A stretch of 64,000 nucleotides of DNA from Proteles cristata cristata (lineage: Eukaryota > Chordata > Mammalia > Carnivora > Hyaenidae), in the NCBI GenBank assembly GCA_017311185.1, contig JAESUZ010000756.1, positions 992,001 through 1,056,000 on the forward strand, written 5' to 3'. The translations under genes and the position numbers were made by a program. Under the pieces are notes generated by a model. That model saw only the letters and a list, made by a program, of their open reading frames with translations. It did no database searches and was not told where the DNA came from. Below, piece by piece: positions 11,031 through 23,150 of this stretch (its first letter is position 1; every line of letters begins with the position of its first letter).

Positions 11031-13246
11031 AGCCTAAATGACAAGACAGGCTGCTGGGAAACCAGGTAGATGGAGAACAATGTCTACCAAGGACATAAGA
11101 AACATTAAAAGATTGCATACACCTGTATTTTTAAAGTCAGTAGAACTGACATTACTCAAACTAAAGCAGAAATAACTTTATGTGAACAGTTAGAATAGTC
11201 ATATTCTTAGGTTTATATTTCACAACAGATTTTTTAATAGACATTCTACGCACAGTTCACAAAGTCCATTCTATTGGGTTTGATCTGTCACTAAGGAATG
11301 TTTACACTTAAATGTGAATTTGTTTTACAAGGAAAAAACTCAGGTTGCATAAGGAGAATATAGAAACTACTCTTGATACTTCTCTTAGGTTGGAAGTTTC
11401 TGGAACACTATTTTCCTTACTGTCATTTACTTATCCAGAAACAAATTTAATTCAATCCACAAAAATCAGTCAAATGCCTGCTGGGTGCCAGTCACTGTGG
11501 TAGGTGCTGGTTATTAAAAAATGAATTAAAAAAATGAATAAGACCATGAATAAGAAACTCCTCTAGACCACTAGTTTTTATCATTGCTTTCCCTTCTTAT
11601 CCACTACTGAAAATTAGTCATTACTTTGGGAATGGCAATATAGGAAAAAAATAAAACAAGTTTATAAAGAAGCAAGACTAGAAAAAATACCTCTAAACCT
11701 TAAAATGCAAGTAGAGAATGAACGGAGAGACTAGATCCGCTGTTCAACTACAAATAGAAACTGCTCAGAACATTCTGTGCAGGGCACAAGAAACGAAGCA
11801 TAACCCTAGCGTAATGGTCTGCTCATTCTTTCTAATCATTAGAAAATAAAATTAGTCTCCTACTAAGACACCTGCAGCCGTTTTAAAACTTCAGATAGTT
11901 CCAGTTTGCAAGGCTCATCTATCTGAATTTCTTTGAGGCAAGATAGCTTACACATATTGGATATTCCAAACCAGTGGTCTAATTCTGTCCTTAATGGCTA
12001 CCCCAAAGAGAAAGGATCTTAATAGTAGTTAACTGTGCCAATTAGTTATCTATCTTTCATTACCTATATAGAAAAATATTTTAGAATATATAGTTTCTGT
12101 CTTTTATTTAAGAATAAAAACACATTCATTCCTTCATTGCTTCTCCCTCTCCTCAAAGTCAAAAAATTGTCCTTGAACAGACGCCAGGCACTGAAAAGTA
12201 CTCAAAGCATTATAGTGATACATCAAAGAAAGAAGAAACCAGGAAATTAATTGCAACAATTTCTTTTGAACACTCTAACAAGTGCTTTAACTGGTGTGTA
12301 GGAGTGTCAAAATCCAAGAATGCAAAAGGGGAGGACTTTGGAGGAAGAATACAAATTGGAACGTAGCTGACCATCTGAATTTATCTTCTTGTCTAGTGAA
12401 ATTAGCAAGCGATGTGTTCCAAGAAAATCCATCACTTACCAACCAACTAAAGGCTATTTTTTCTTAAGATCCCTTTCCAAAATATGACAAATCAAAGTGT
12501 GTTGTGTGAATCTTTCATGTTCAGACATGAACATATTGAATAAAATGGCTGTCACAAAATATTTATGTGCAATTAATGAGGCAATACCATTATACAATTT
12601 GAGAAACTCAAATCCTCTGATTATTTTTAAGTTCTTATACAATCCACTGTATAACACAATATTTCTCATTGAAAAACCAATAGCAAAGATTATGCCTGTT
12701 GAGATCACAACACCAAACACTCATTAAACTCTAATCCCATGTGCAATTGGCATGTAGAAGGCAAATGTATCCAAGATTTATGTTCCATAATCTAGAAAAA
12801 GCCAGATTGATCAAGAAAACCAACACTACAAATAGTAGTGAAGAGAAGGAACATTTATCCTGGTTAAAGCAAATCATTTTCAAGAATTTTAGAACTACAT
12901 GTCATTAATTTTTCATGGTCAGTCATTTTTATCAATTCATTAAAGCAAGTTCTACACTCTACTTTCCTAATGCGAGTCACCATACGTTCCTGAAAGTAAA
13001 TTGAAATATGATTTTTTATTATTTTATTTTTATAGAAATAGTTTTATAACATTAAAGAAGCAGGAAACTGAGTTATGATTACATGTCAAGGCACTAATAA
13101 AATCATAAAGGACAGAACCTGATATGTTTAATATCCATTTTCTTCTAAAATTAAATTAAATAGACAAATTCAATCCTCCAAAATAACTTTGGTCTCTGCC
13201 TGTCCCAGGAGATGAGATTCTACTACAAAGTTTGTATTTATAATGA
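11031..13246. other. 2.2-kb stretch of mostly unique intron
   Basis: No transposon was recognised except a MIR/L2-like 'gcctgctgggtgccagtcac' near 11480. Overlapping open frames on both strands at 12454-12727 lack domains and are treated as chance. Confidence 0.5.
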
Positions 13247-13444
13247 TTATGGGCCAAATGATGTTCCTCTCAAATCTATAGTTTGAAGTCCTGACCCCCA
13301 GCACCTCAGAACATGCCTGCATGGGGAGATAGGACCTTTAAAGGTGTGATTAAGTTGAAATGAGGCCCTGAGAGTGAGCCCTAATCCCCTAAAATGGGTG
13401 TCCCTAGAGGAAATAATTAACACACAGGAGACATCAGGGTGCAA
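13247..13444 (+). repeat. MLT1-like LTR fragment
   Basis: 'gggccaaatgatgttcctc', 'gaagtcctgacccccagca', 'gatgaaatgaggccctg'-type order resembles the first half of an MLT1 LTR (ERVL-MaLR). Only the 5' half is present; no internal viral genes. Confidence 0.55.
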
Positions 13445-13559
13445 GGTTCATTGAGCCCTTCAAGTCTCATCATCTCCATCTCAATTTCTACACTATTATT
13501 GTCCGATATTTTAGATCTACTCAACTAGTTAATCCTTAAGCTAGACACTGCTTCGTTAG

Positions 13560-14640
13560 TCAAACCTTATTTTATTTACTCACATATTTCTCAGTCTTTT
13601 TACTCATTGTTCCTCCTTGCATAATCAAACATTCTTTCTAGAAACTTATTTCTTTGACCTAAAATATATCTTCCAAAATTTCCTTTAGTGATTGCTGTTT
13701 CCATCTGATAGGGTCAGATCACTTTCATTCTGGAAAGACAAATCTACTATGTACACAATTCTAAGTTGAAGACTATGTTTTCTCAGGATATCTAAAATAT
13801 CATCTCACCAGCTTCTCATTTTTCATCATTACTATTGAGAAAGCAATCACCTAATTGCCTCTTCCTTTGAAGGTAATCTGTTTTTTTCTTGGGCTGCACT
13901 TAAAATAAGATTTATATCTTTGATGTTCTGTTAAACACTAAAATGCATTTCAGTGCAGATTGCGTTTTACTTTATCTGCTGGCAAATGGTAGGCTTCTAA
14001 TACTCGAGCATTGGTGCCTTTCAACATTTCTGGATGATTCTCAGCCATTATGTTTTTTGAATATTGTGTTTTTCCATTCTCTTTACTATCTCCTCTTTAA
14101 CCTTGATTAGAATTTATTACACCTTCATAGTCTGTCCTCCATGTTTCTTAAATTGAAGTTCATACGTGCCATATATCTGTTTCCAAGCTTTATTTCTGAT
14201 CAACTGTCTGGATACGTTTTTCAGTTCACTAAATTTTCTTCTGCTATATCCATTCTACTGTGTAAGCCATCTAATGATTTTTTTCACTAGAATTATTATA
14301 CTTTTTATTTCCAGGTGCTCTATTTGGTTCTGTTTTCAAATCCGTTTCATCATTTTTTAGAGCTGCTTACTACTTGCTGAAATATTCAATTCCCTTTTTG
14401 CTTCTTAAACACATTAAACATACATATTTTGCATCATGTGTCTTAATCACCAGTATCTGAAGTTTCTGAATCTGATTCTGCTGGCTCTTTTTTCCTGCTA
14501 TTTTGCTCATGATAGTTTGTTTTCAGAAAGGGTGACTGGTGATTTCTGACTGTGGATAGATACTCTTTGAAACTTTTTTATTGGTACACCTTTGAAGACC
14601 AAGTTGAAATCACATTACCTAGTGAGGATCTGGATTTCCT
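13560..14640 (-). repeat. Possible old L1 remnant, T-rich
   Basis: A T-rich block with 'gtgctctatttggttctgtt', 'ctgctatatccattctactg' and 'ctggctcttttttcctgc' resembles an old L1M region in reverse orientation (atttggttctttttaatatc, tccattctgctattgag). Highly diverged; family not certain. Confidence 0.4.
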
Positions 14641-15459
14641 TTTCCCCATTCCATAGAGTCACTATCAACCTGGGTCCACATTAAAGCACAAAGTCTAGCT
14701 GTGTTTTTTGTTAGACTACATGATAACCTCAATCCTAGCTGCAAGCTGACATGAGAGCCAACTTGTGGTTATCATTTTATAAGAAAGATATTTTCCCTTC
14801 CTCTGTGCAGAACCCAGGTTGGATCAGAAAAGTTTTGTTATTGTACTTTTCCATATAGAAAGTCAATTTCTCATTCATCCTAATACTGAGGGTGTGGTTT
14901 TTAGTGCCCCAGATTTATGTAGGAATCTCCTACTGGACATGTGTAGGTCAAAGTGGAAAATTAAAGTCATCAGTTTTCATAAATATCTACAGGCTCTCAT
15001 GCCAAGACTCCTGCTTTCACTTTCTTCTTCTGTACTCTACAATGTCATATGCTCTGGCCATCTCAGTGATGTATTTTGAAAGATACTATTTAACATGTAA
15101 TCTGGAAATTACAGTTGTTTTCAACGGATTATCCAGGGTATATAGTCAACTTACTACCAACAAAGGCAGTCTCTAAGTAAATTCTTAAGGACTTCAAAGA
15201 GCCTCAATTTAAAATTACCTTACTATTTTGAGTGGTAGATTTAATTTTTAACTATATATTTATATAGTTATATATACCCTATACATACATACATATAAAA
15301 ATTTTAGTTTCTGTGAGTGCCAGAAGAGAAAGAATGGCCAAAACTTTATAATGTTAAAGAGTACTCAAGTGAAGGAGGGAACACTGCAAAAAGGCTAAAT
15401 ATTTAAGATATTAGATGAGGATGGCTAATATAGAAATAATTTACTTTCGGTCAGTAGTT
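14641..15459. other. Unassigned intron with an AT/CATA simple tract
   Basis: No gene or transposon recognised. A TATA/CATA-rich simple tract lies at 15250-15300. Confidence 0.5.
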
Positions 15460-15474
15460 AAAATTTTGCTTTTA

Positions 15475-15680
15475 GGTGCGCGTGGGTGGCTTAGTTGGTT
15501 AAGCGTCCGACTTTCGCTTAGGTCATGATCTCGCGGTTCGTGGGTTCGAGCCCCGCGTCGGGCTCTGTGCTGACTGCCAGCTCAGAGCCTGGAGGCTGTT
15601 TCAGTCTGTGACTCCCTCTCTCTCTGACCCTCCCCTGCTCACGCTATCTCTCTAACTCTCTCTCCTAGAAATAAAAAAAA
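15475..15680 (+). mobile_element. Young felid SINE, perfect 15-bp target duplication
   Basis: Near-intact tRNA-like head (GTGGCTTAGTTGGTTAAGCG, GGGTTCGAGCCCCGCGTCGG) plus the CTGACTGCCAGCTCAGAGCC form and CTCCTAGAAATAAA tail. AAAATTTTGCTTTTA occurs at 15460-15474 and 15681-15695. Confidence 0.95.
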
Positions 15681-16593
15681 AAAATTTTGCTTTTATATTT
15701 TATTAGTTCTATGCTATGTTGGTCTGAACAGGAAATAAAAGCTAAATGCAAGAGATTATTACTTTTATGCTATTTCTCAACTAACTCAAACCAAGACACA
15801 CTGAAACATCATCAGAAATACTGTTCTCATGAGATACTTCACTGTACTTTCCAGATAAGTAGCACCTGTCAATCCAAAAACATTCTGAAAGTATCAGTAA
15901 CAAGTAAGGAGACTGAATCAGTAACCAAAAACCTCCCAACACACCAGATGGCTTCATTGATGAACTCCACCAAATGTTTAAAAAAGAATTCACACTAATT
16001 CTTCTCAAACTCTTTGAAAAAATTGAAGAGAAGGGAATGCTTCCAAACTCATATTGTGAGGCCAGCATTCCCCTGATACTGATGCCAAATGAGGAAAAAA
16101 GAAAACTATAGGTCAATATCATTGATGAATATACATGCAAAAATTTTTTAAAAATACTAGCAAAGTGAATTTGACACATCACTAAAAGGATCATACACCA
16201 TAAAGAGTGGGATTTACTTTTGGGATACATGGATGGTTCATCACGCACAAATCAACAAATGTAATACACGACAGTAATAGAATGAAAGATAAAAATCATA
16301 CGATCATCTCAATAGATGCATAAAAAACATTTCACAAAATTCAACATTTTGTGATAAAACTCTCCACAAATTGGGCATAGAAGGAGCATACCTCAATATA
16401 ATAAAGACCATACTTGGAAATTCTATAGCTACATAATACTCAGCAGCAAAAAGCTGAAAAATTTCTTCTAACATCAGGGTACCCACTCCTCATCAATCCT
16501 ATGTGACATAATAGTGGTAGTCCTAGCCAGAGCAATCAGGCAAGAAAAAGAAATAAGAGGCATCCAAATCAAAAAGGAACAAGTTAAACTGTC

Positions 16594-16643
16594 TCTATTA
16601 GCAGATGACATGATATATTCTATTAGCAGATGACATGATATAT
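16594..16643 (+). repeat. Tandem duplication of about 25 bp over the old L1M RT active-site box
   Basis: CTATTAGCAGATGACATGAT is repeated directly, separated by 'atattc/t'. The unit is the DNA for the LADDM box of reverse transcriptase, so the decayed copy carries the box twice. Confidence 0.9.
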
Positions 16644-17364
16644 AATATAGAAAACTCTAAAGATTCCACCAAAAAGCTATTAGAGCCAATAAATGAATTT
16701 AGTAAAGCTGTGGTATACAAAATCATGATAAAAAGCCAGTTGCATTTCTATAAAGTAACAACAATTTGCCCAATAAAGAAAACAATCTCACTTAAAGTAG
16801 TGTCAAAAAAATAAAATGCCTAGTAATAAATTTAACCAAGGAGCTGAAAGATCTCTATACTGAAAACTAAAAGACACTGACAAAAGAAATAGAAGACAGA
16901 AATAAATGGAGAGATATCACATGTTCATGGATTGAAAGAATTATTATTGTTAAAATGCACATACTACCTAAAATCATCTGCAGATTCAACACAATCCATA
17001 CCAAGGTTCCAATGGTATTTTTTACAGAAATAGAAAAGAACAACACTAAAATCTGTATGAAACCACAAAAGACCCTGAATAGCCCAAGCAATTCTCAGAA
17101 AGAAGAACAAAGTTTAGAGGCATCACACTTTCTGATTTCAAACTATATTACAAATTTATAGTAATCAAAACATTATGGCACTGGCATAAAAATAGTCATA
17201 TAGACTAATGGAACAGAATTAAGAACCCCAAAATAAACCCACACTTTAACAGTCAAGTAGTATTCAATAAGTGAGTAAAGAATACTCGGTGGGGAAAATG
17301 ACAGTCTCTTTAATTAATGGCGCTGAGAAAACCAGATATCCACATGCAAAAAAATGAAACTGGA

Positions 17365-18358
17365 GCTTCTGCACAGCCAAGGAAACAACCCAGAAAATTA
17401 ATAGGCAACCAACCGAATGGGAAAAGATAGTTGCAAATGACATATCAGATAAAGGGTTGATATCCAGAATCTACAAGGAACTCACCAAACTACACGCCCG
17501 AAAAGCAAACAACCCAGTGAAGAAATGGGCAGAAGATATGAACAGACACTTCTCCAAAGAGGACATCCAGATGGCCAACAGACACATGAAACGATGCTCA
17601 GCATCGCTCCTCATCAGGGAAATACAAATCAAAACCACACTGAGATACCACCTCACGCCAGTCAGAGTGGCTAAAATGAGCCAATCAGAGAACTCTAGAT
17701 GCTGGCGAGGATGTGGAGAAACGGGCACCCTCCTACACTGTTGGTGGGAATGTAAACTGGTACAGCCCCTCTGGAAAACAGTGTGGAGGTTCCTCAGGAA
17801 ACTAACAATAGAACTCCCCTATGACCCAGCAATAGCACTGCTAGGAATTTACCCAAGGGATACAGAAATGCTGATGCATAGGAGCACATGTACCCCAATG
17901 TTCATAGCAGCACTCTCCACAATAGCTAAAACATGGAAAGAGCCTAAGTGTCCATCAACAGATGAATGGATCAAGAAGATATGGTTTATCTATACCATGG
18001 AATACTACATGGCAATGAGAAACAATGAAATCTGGCCATGTGTAGCAACATGGATGGACCTTGAGGGTATATTATGCTGAGCGAAATAAGTCAGGCAGAG
18101 AAAGACAAATATCATATGTGTGCACGTATAGGAGGATTAGGAGGAGCTTAACAGAGGACCAAGGGGGAGAAGAAGGGCGGAAATGGTGGGGGAAAGGGGA
18201 GAGGCAAACCATGAGAGACTCTTGAATGCTGACAAAAACTGAGGACTGGTGGATGTGGGGGGGAGGAGGGGTGGGCATGGAGGAGGGCACTTGTGGGGTG
18301 TTATGTGCACTGGGTGTTATGTGGAAACTAATTTGACAATAAACTATTTGTAAAAAAA
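17365..18358 (+). mobile_element. Young 5'-truncated L1 inserted in old L1M
   Basis: Starts abruptly in ORF2 at GCTTCTGCACAGCCAAGG and ends in a felid-type 3' UTR and A tail. The host L1M motif AAATGAAACTGGA before (to 17364) recurs as AAATGAAATTGGA after (to about 18376), a target duplication with one change. The body closely resembles the copy at 22121-22700. Confidence 0.93.
17457..18080 (+). pseudogene. L1 ORF2 C-terminal fragment
   Basis: A 207-residue open stretch of ORF2 downstream of the RT domain: '[20 protein letters not shown]', the Cys/His-like '[18 protein letters not shown]' zinc-knuckle region, then '[20 protein letters not shown]'. No endonuclease or RT domain, so it cannot act alone. 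A 2-bp insertion near 18068 (GAGGGTATATTATG) ends the frame early. Confidence 0.9.
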
Positions 18359-18432
18359 AAAAAAAATGAAATTGGATCCCTATCTTACACCACTCATAAA
18401 AGTTAACTTGAAATTGATTAAAAACCATATAG

Positions 18433-18540
18433 GCATGTGTATATATATATGTACATATGTATATATGTGTATATATGTTGTATATATATGTGTATGTATT
18501 TATATGTGTGTGTATGTATATATGTATGTATGTATGTTGA
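18433..18540. repeat. TATG/TG-rich microsatellite
   Basis: Alternating TATA, TGTG and TATG steps, ending in ATGTATGTATGTATG. It sits inside the old L1M between ORF2 and 3' UTR sequence. Confidence 0.9.
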
Positions 18541-18697
18541 AGGTGTTAAGTGAAATAAATCAGAGAAATACACATATTATATGATTCACTTACGTGGGGA
18601 ATCCAAAAAAACTGAACTCCTAGAAACAGAATAGAATGATGATTATCAGGGGAGTGGGGAAAATGAGAGAGATTGGTCAAAACATACCACCTTTCAG

Positions 18698-18898
18698 GGG
18701 AGCCTGGGTGGCTCAGTTGTTAAGCATCAGGCTCTTGATTTCAGTTCAGATCATGATCTCACGGTTCATGCGAAGTCCCATATTGGGCTCTGTGCTGACA
18801 GCATGGAGCCTTCTTCGGATTCTTAATTCTCTCTTTCTCTTTCTGCCCCTCCCCTGTTGACACTCTCTCTCTCTCAAAATAAATAAACATTTTAAAAA
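18698..18898 (+). mobile_element. Felid SINE with target duplication
   Basis: Forward, older type (CATCAGGCTCTTGATTTCAG). CATACCACCTTTCAG before and CATACCATCTTTCAG at 18901-18915 form the target duplication (one difference), placing it inside the L1M 3' UTR. Confidence 0.92.
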
Positions 18899-19215
18899 AC
18901 CATACCATCTTTCAGTTACAATATGACACATTATGGGCATCTAATGTACAGCATGGTGACTATAGTTCTATAGTTAACAATACTGTATTACATACTTGAA
19001 AGTTGCTAAGAGAGTAGATCATAAATGTTCTTACATCTCCCCCACATATGTACACAAAGGTAATTATCTAAGGTGATGGAGGTGTTAACTAACCCTATTG
19101 TGGTAATCATTTCCCAATATACACATGCATTAAATGATTATGATTTACTCCTTAAACTTATACAATGTTATGTATCAATTATATCTCAATAAAACTGGGA
19201 GAGAAAAAATAAACA

Positions 19216-20137
19216 ACTCAATTTTTTTTAAATGGGTAGCTCTTCTAATTTTCTGAAGTTATATAAAAGAAGAGAATTTTCATTCCCACAAACATCATCA
19301 GGGATAGTTCCACAATTTTACATCTCAAATTACTGCCTTTTATTTTTCCATTCAACTGTATACTTGAAAAGACAAATCTTTAGCTATACCCTCAGTCACT
19401 GTTAGAGTTATTACACATGTAGAAATATACTTTCAAACAGGGCAGAAAATACAAAATGAAAGTTAAAATCTCCTAATCCTACTCCTCAGAGATAATCATA
19501 TTTGATCATGTCAATTTTTAGTTTTGGTGGTTATTCATACTGCAACAAAATTACTTATTTTCAAAAAGGGCACATATTCTGATGCTTACCAAAAGTCTGA
19601 ATAGTGTACAAAATGGTGTTGCATATTGTGTTACTTTTACTAAGAGAAATTGTCCCCTGATACCTTATAGAAACACCTCACTGAAATTTTAGGAAAGCAT
19701 TTTAAAATGTTGATATATAATGTAAAAGCTGTTTCTTAGTACCTGATACAACCACAAACAACTTCACTGCAATCATTAGTAAAACATATATTAAAGTATT
19801 TATGTAACTTCATATGAATAACTTTCATGTCTTGTAAAATCTGAAAAAAGCTTTTTAAGTTGATGTGGTATTAAAATGTTTAAAGAAATATATTTGCTTT
19901 TAACACCAGCTTAATAAGAATTCAGGAAGAATATATTGTGGCATAAATGTATAAATGTTAGGAGAAACAAAAAAAAATCTGAAAATGGATACATTCAAAT
20001 GTAATGTCACCGCTTATTCTGGGATCATTATGAAAGCATTCATTAACATTGTCTTCTTTTAATTTTCAACCACATAGTTGAACTCAATCCTCCAACTTTC
20101 CAGTCATCAAATGATCCTCTAACTTTATGGTTATTAA
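19216..20137. other. Unassigned intron sequence
   Basis: No element recognised; AT-rich, no coding signal. Confidence 0.5.
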
Positions 20138-20151
20138 AACTAAGGATTCAA

Positions 20152-20383
20152 GGGGCACCTGGGTGGCTTAGTCAGTTAAGTGTCCGACTTTCGCTTGGGT
20201 CATGATCTCGCGGTTCGTGGGTTCAAGCCCTGTGTTGGGCTCTGTGCTGACTGCCAGCTCAGAGCCTAGAGCCTGTATCAGAGTCTGTGTCTCCCTCTCT
20301 CTCTGACCCTCCCCTGCTCACGCTGTCTCTCTCTCTCCCCTAGAAATAAATAAAACATTAAAAAAAAATTTAAAAAAAACAAC
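20152..20383 (+). mobile_element. Felid SINE, perfect 14-bp target duplication
   Basis: Full forward copy of the CTGACTGCCAGCTCAGAGCC / CCCCTAGAAATAAATAAAAC form. AACTAAGGATTCAA occurs at 20138-20151 and 20384-20397. Confidence 0.95.
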
Positions 20384-20756
20384 AACTAAGGATTCAAATG
20401 GGGGTAGGGGGCGGTAGAAATATATGCAGGTATATATACCTGGTGGAAAACAAGCAGTTGATTAAATCAAGCCACTGAAAATTTTAAGTGTCTGACTTAG
20501 TATGTTTTTAACTCCCCTTCCCCACCTAAATGTAACTGGTAGATGGACTACTATTTATGTTTCAACTAATCCAAATAATTATTGAACTCAGCCAAAATCT
20601 CACATAAGCAAATCAGGATCTCTGAACGTTATGTGAAAATAGTTATGATGCTATCAAATAATAGGCGATCACACTCTGTCGGTTACCTTCTTCTTTCGTG
20701 TAGAGGGTAGCCTAAAGAGTGAGATACAGAAGTGCAACACAGGAATCCTGACTGCC

Positions 20757-20975
20757 AGGGCACCTAGGTAGCTCAGTCGGTTAGGCAACCAACTCCTGGT
20801 TTTGGCTCAGGTCAAGATCTCCTGGTTTGTGGGACTGAGTCCCTTGTTGGGCTCTACACTGACAGCATGGAGCCTGCTTGGGATTCTCTCTCTTCAACTC
20901 TCTCAGCTCCTCCCAAATGCGCACGCTCTCTCTCTCTCCCAATAAATAAATAAACTTTTAAAAAAATTAAAAAAA
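20757..20975 (+). mobile_element. Felid SINE (older subtype)
   Basis: Forward copy: GGGCACCTAGGTAGCTCAGT, AACTCCTGGTTTTGGCTCAG, GACAGCATGGAGCCTGCTTG, AATAAATAAATAAACTTTT. No convincing target duplication. Confidence 0.92.
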
Positions 20976-21064
20976 CAAAGGATTCCTTTGTCTGGTGGTC
21001 TGCTGGTCTGCCCTATAGATTTCAGATGTGCTAGCACCCACAATCACATGACCAATTTCTAAAA

Positions 21065-21103
21065 AGATATAGATAGGTGGATGGATGGATGGATGGATGG
21101 ATG

Positions 21104-21149
<46 letters not shown>
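21065..21149. repeat. Compound (GGAT)n(GATA)n microsatellite
   Basis: About seven ATGG units run directly into about eleven ATAG units without a break. The reverse frame encodes a YLSI repeat, which has no biological meaning here. Confidence 0.95.
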
Positions 21150-21250
21150 CTATTGGTTCCTTCTCTAGAGAATCCTGACTAATACCAAATATATACAAAC
21201 TTTTGTTATCTAGAGGTAATAAAAGAGCCAAGTTAAAAATAAAGGAGGAA

Positions 21251-21467
21251 GGGGTGCCTAGGTGGCTCAGTTGGTTAAGTGTCCAACTCCTGATTTCGGC
21301 TCAAGTCATGATCTCACAGTTTCTGGGACTGAGCCTTGCATTGGGGTCTGAGATGACAGCCTGGAGCCTGCCTAAGATTCTCTCTCTTCCTCTTTCTCTG
21401 CCTCTTTCCTGCTCATGCTCACTCTCTATCTCTCTCAAAATAAATAAAAAATTTAAAAAATTAAAAT
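21251..21467 (+). mobile_element. Felid SINE, target duplication
   Basis: Older subtype (AACTCCTGATTTCGGCTCAA). AAATAAAGGAGGAA before (to 21250) and after (21468-21481) form the duplication. Confidence 0.92.
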
Positions 21468-21481
21468 AAATAAAGGAGGAA

Positions 21482-22103
21482 TTTACTAAGCACAATATTG
21501 TAAAGGAATTTCCTGAGTAGAAAAGGAGCACCATTCAAGAACATCTCCACGGTTTCTGTTTCCTTTCAGATGGGGAGATGTGCACCAGTGACCCCCGGCT
21601 AGTTTGTTGCTAACATCTGGCCAGATGTTGTATCGAGGGAATGGATGAGACTGGGGAGTGGGTGCCTCAAAACCATGTCAGCCAACGTGACTTTTAATAA
21701 GATTTGGTTAAATTAGGATAACACATTTGAACTCTAGAAAAACCTAACTATGCTTTATCTGCCCTTTAGGCTCACCTCTACCCATCCCATGTCCCCCCAG
21801 TTCAAGTGGTCTAGGAGACACCGTTCTTAAAAAATTTTAATCTTGCTTTGCAGAGCGAAGGATAAAAGGAATGAATGGAACACCTTTTCTTCACAGCAGC
21901 GATGGACGTGGATGTAGCACAATAAACACCCAGGAACGGTGGGTGCTGGAGGGTGGAGAGAAATCAAGGAGGAAATGAGCAAAGATGGCTTTAGATGTTG
22001 ACACTCTTACAAATCTCAGAGTTTCAAGAATTTCACTGTTGTCCTTAAATTTTTATTTCACATGCAAAACAAGACTAAGATATCCAAGTGACAGACTAAA
22101 ATC
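21482..22103. other. Unassigned intron sequence
   Basis: No gene or transposon recognised. Confidence 0.5.
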
Positions 22104-22120
22104 AAGTGTATAGTGTTTGA

Positions 22121-22700
22121 CAGTGTGGAGGTTCCTCAGGAAACTAACAATAGAACTCCCCTATGACCCAGCAATAGCACTGCTAGGAATTTACCCAAGG
22201 GATACAGAAATGCTGATGCATAGGAGCACATGTACCCCAATGTTCATAGCAGCACTCTCCACAATAGCTAAAACACGGAAAGAGACTAAGTGTCCATCAA
22301 CAGATGAATGGATCAAGAAGATGTGGTTTATCTATACCATGGAATACTACATGGCAATGAGAAACAATGAAATCTGGCCATGTGTAGCAACATGGATGGA
22401 CCTTGAGGGCGTTATGCTGAGCGAAATAAGTCAGGCAGAGAAGGACAAATATCATATGTGTGCACGTATAGGAGGATTAGGAGGAACTTAACAGAGGACC
22501 AAGGGGGAGAAGGAGGGCGGAAATGGTGGGGGAAAGGGAGAGAGGCAAACCATGAGAGACTCTTGAATGCTGACAAAAACTGAGGACTGGTGGATGTGGG
22601 GGGGAGGAGGGATGGGCATGGAGGAGGACACTTGTGGGGATGAGCACTGGGTGTTATGTGGAAACTAATTTGACAATAAACTATTTGTAAAAAAAAAAAA
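22121..22700 (+). mobile_element. Young 5'-truncated L1, perfect 17-bp target duplication
   Basis: AAGTGTATAGTGTTTGA is present at 22104-22120 and 22701-22717. The body starts in the last part of ORF2 (open 22121-22491, ending 'SEISQAEKDKYHMCARIGG') and runs through the 3' UTR and a 15-base A tail. Frame intact to the natural stop; one of the most recent insertions in the window. Confidence 0.96.
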
Positions 22701-22719
22701 AAGTGTATAGTGTTTGAAG

Positions 22720-22915
22720 TTTGTAAAGCACATTCATGTGCCCTTTTATCTCAAAGCAATCTCTAAGGTTGGTAAGTCCAGTTGTATTATTATTCCCTAT
22801 TAGTGGTGGGGAAACTAAGATCCAGTGCCAATATAATTTACCATAGGATGGAGTTGGGATACGAACCCAAATTTCTGATTGTTAAGTCCTAAGCTTTTCC
22901 TTTTTAGTTCAGTAT
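22720..22915 (-). repeat. MIR SINE fragment
   Basis: 'attattattccctattagtg', 'ggggaaactaagatccagt', 'gggatacgaacccaaatttc' follow the reversed MIR consensus. Confidence 0.75.
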
Positions 22916-22934
22916 CATTATTATCAGTATTGTT

Positions 22935-23150
22935 GCTCAGGGATCCTGCAATTAGACCACCTGTATCAATTTATCAGTGACATGTGAATTATCGTAGATT
23001 ATTTAAACTCTCTATGACTCAGTTCTCTCAGCTTAAATGGAGATAATAATAGTACTGCTTTATAAATCATATAAAGCATGTAAAGTGCTTAGCAAAGTGC
23101 CTGACACGTAGCAAACACTCAGTGTTAGCCATTATTACCTCAATTATTAA
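22935..23150 (+). repeat. MIR SINE fragment
   Basis: 'ctatgactcagttctctcag', 'aaatggagataataatagta' and 'cttagcaaagtgcctgacac' in forward MIR order; near full-length. Confidence 0.85.

Larger units (their letters stand above)
15895..19215 (+). mobile_element. Old L1M with nested young L1, SINE and microsatellite
   Basis: ORF2 starts at 'aaggagactgaatcagtaac', continues through the RT palm and ends in an L1M 3' UTR ('aacaatactgtattacatac', 'tatatctcaataaaactgg'). It is interrupted at 17365-18358 by a younger L1, at 18433-18540 by a TATG tract and at 18698-18898 by a SINE. Part of ORF2's C-terminus is lost around the microsatellite. Frames are destroyed by stops and indels. Confidence 0.85.

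Noticed and set aside
12454..12727. Overlapping open frames on both strands
   Set aside because: No recognisable domain, no splice context, AT-rich codons; expected by chance.
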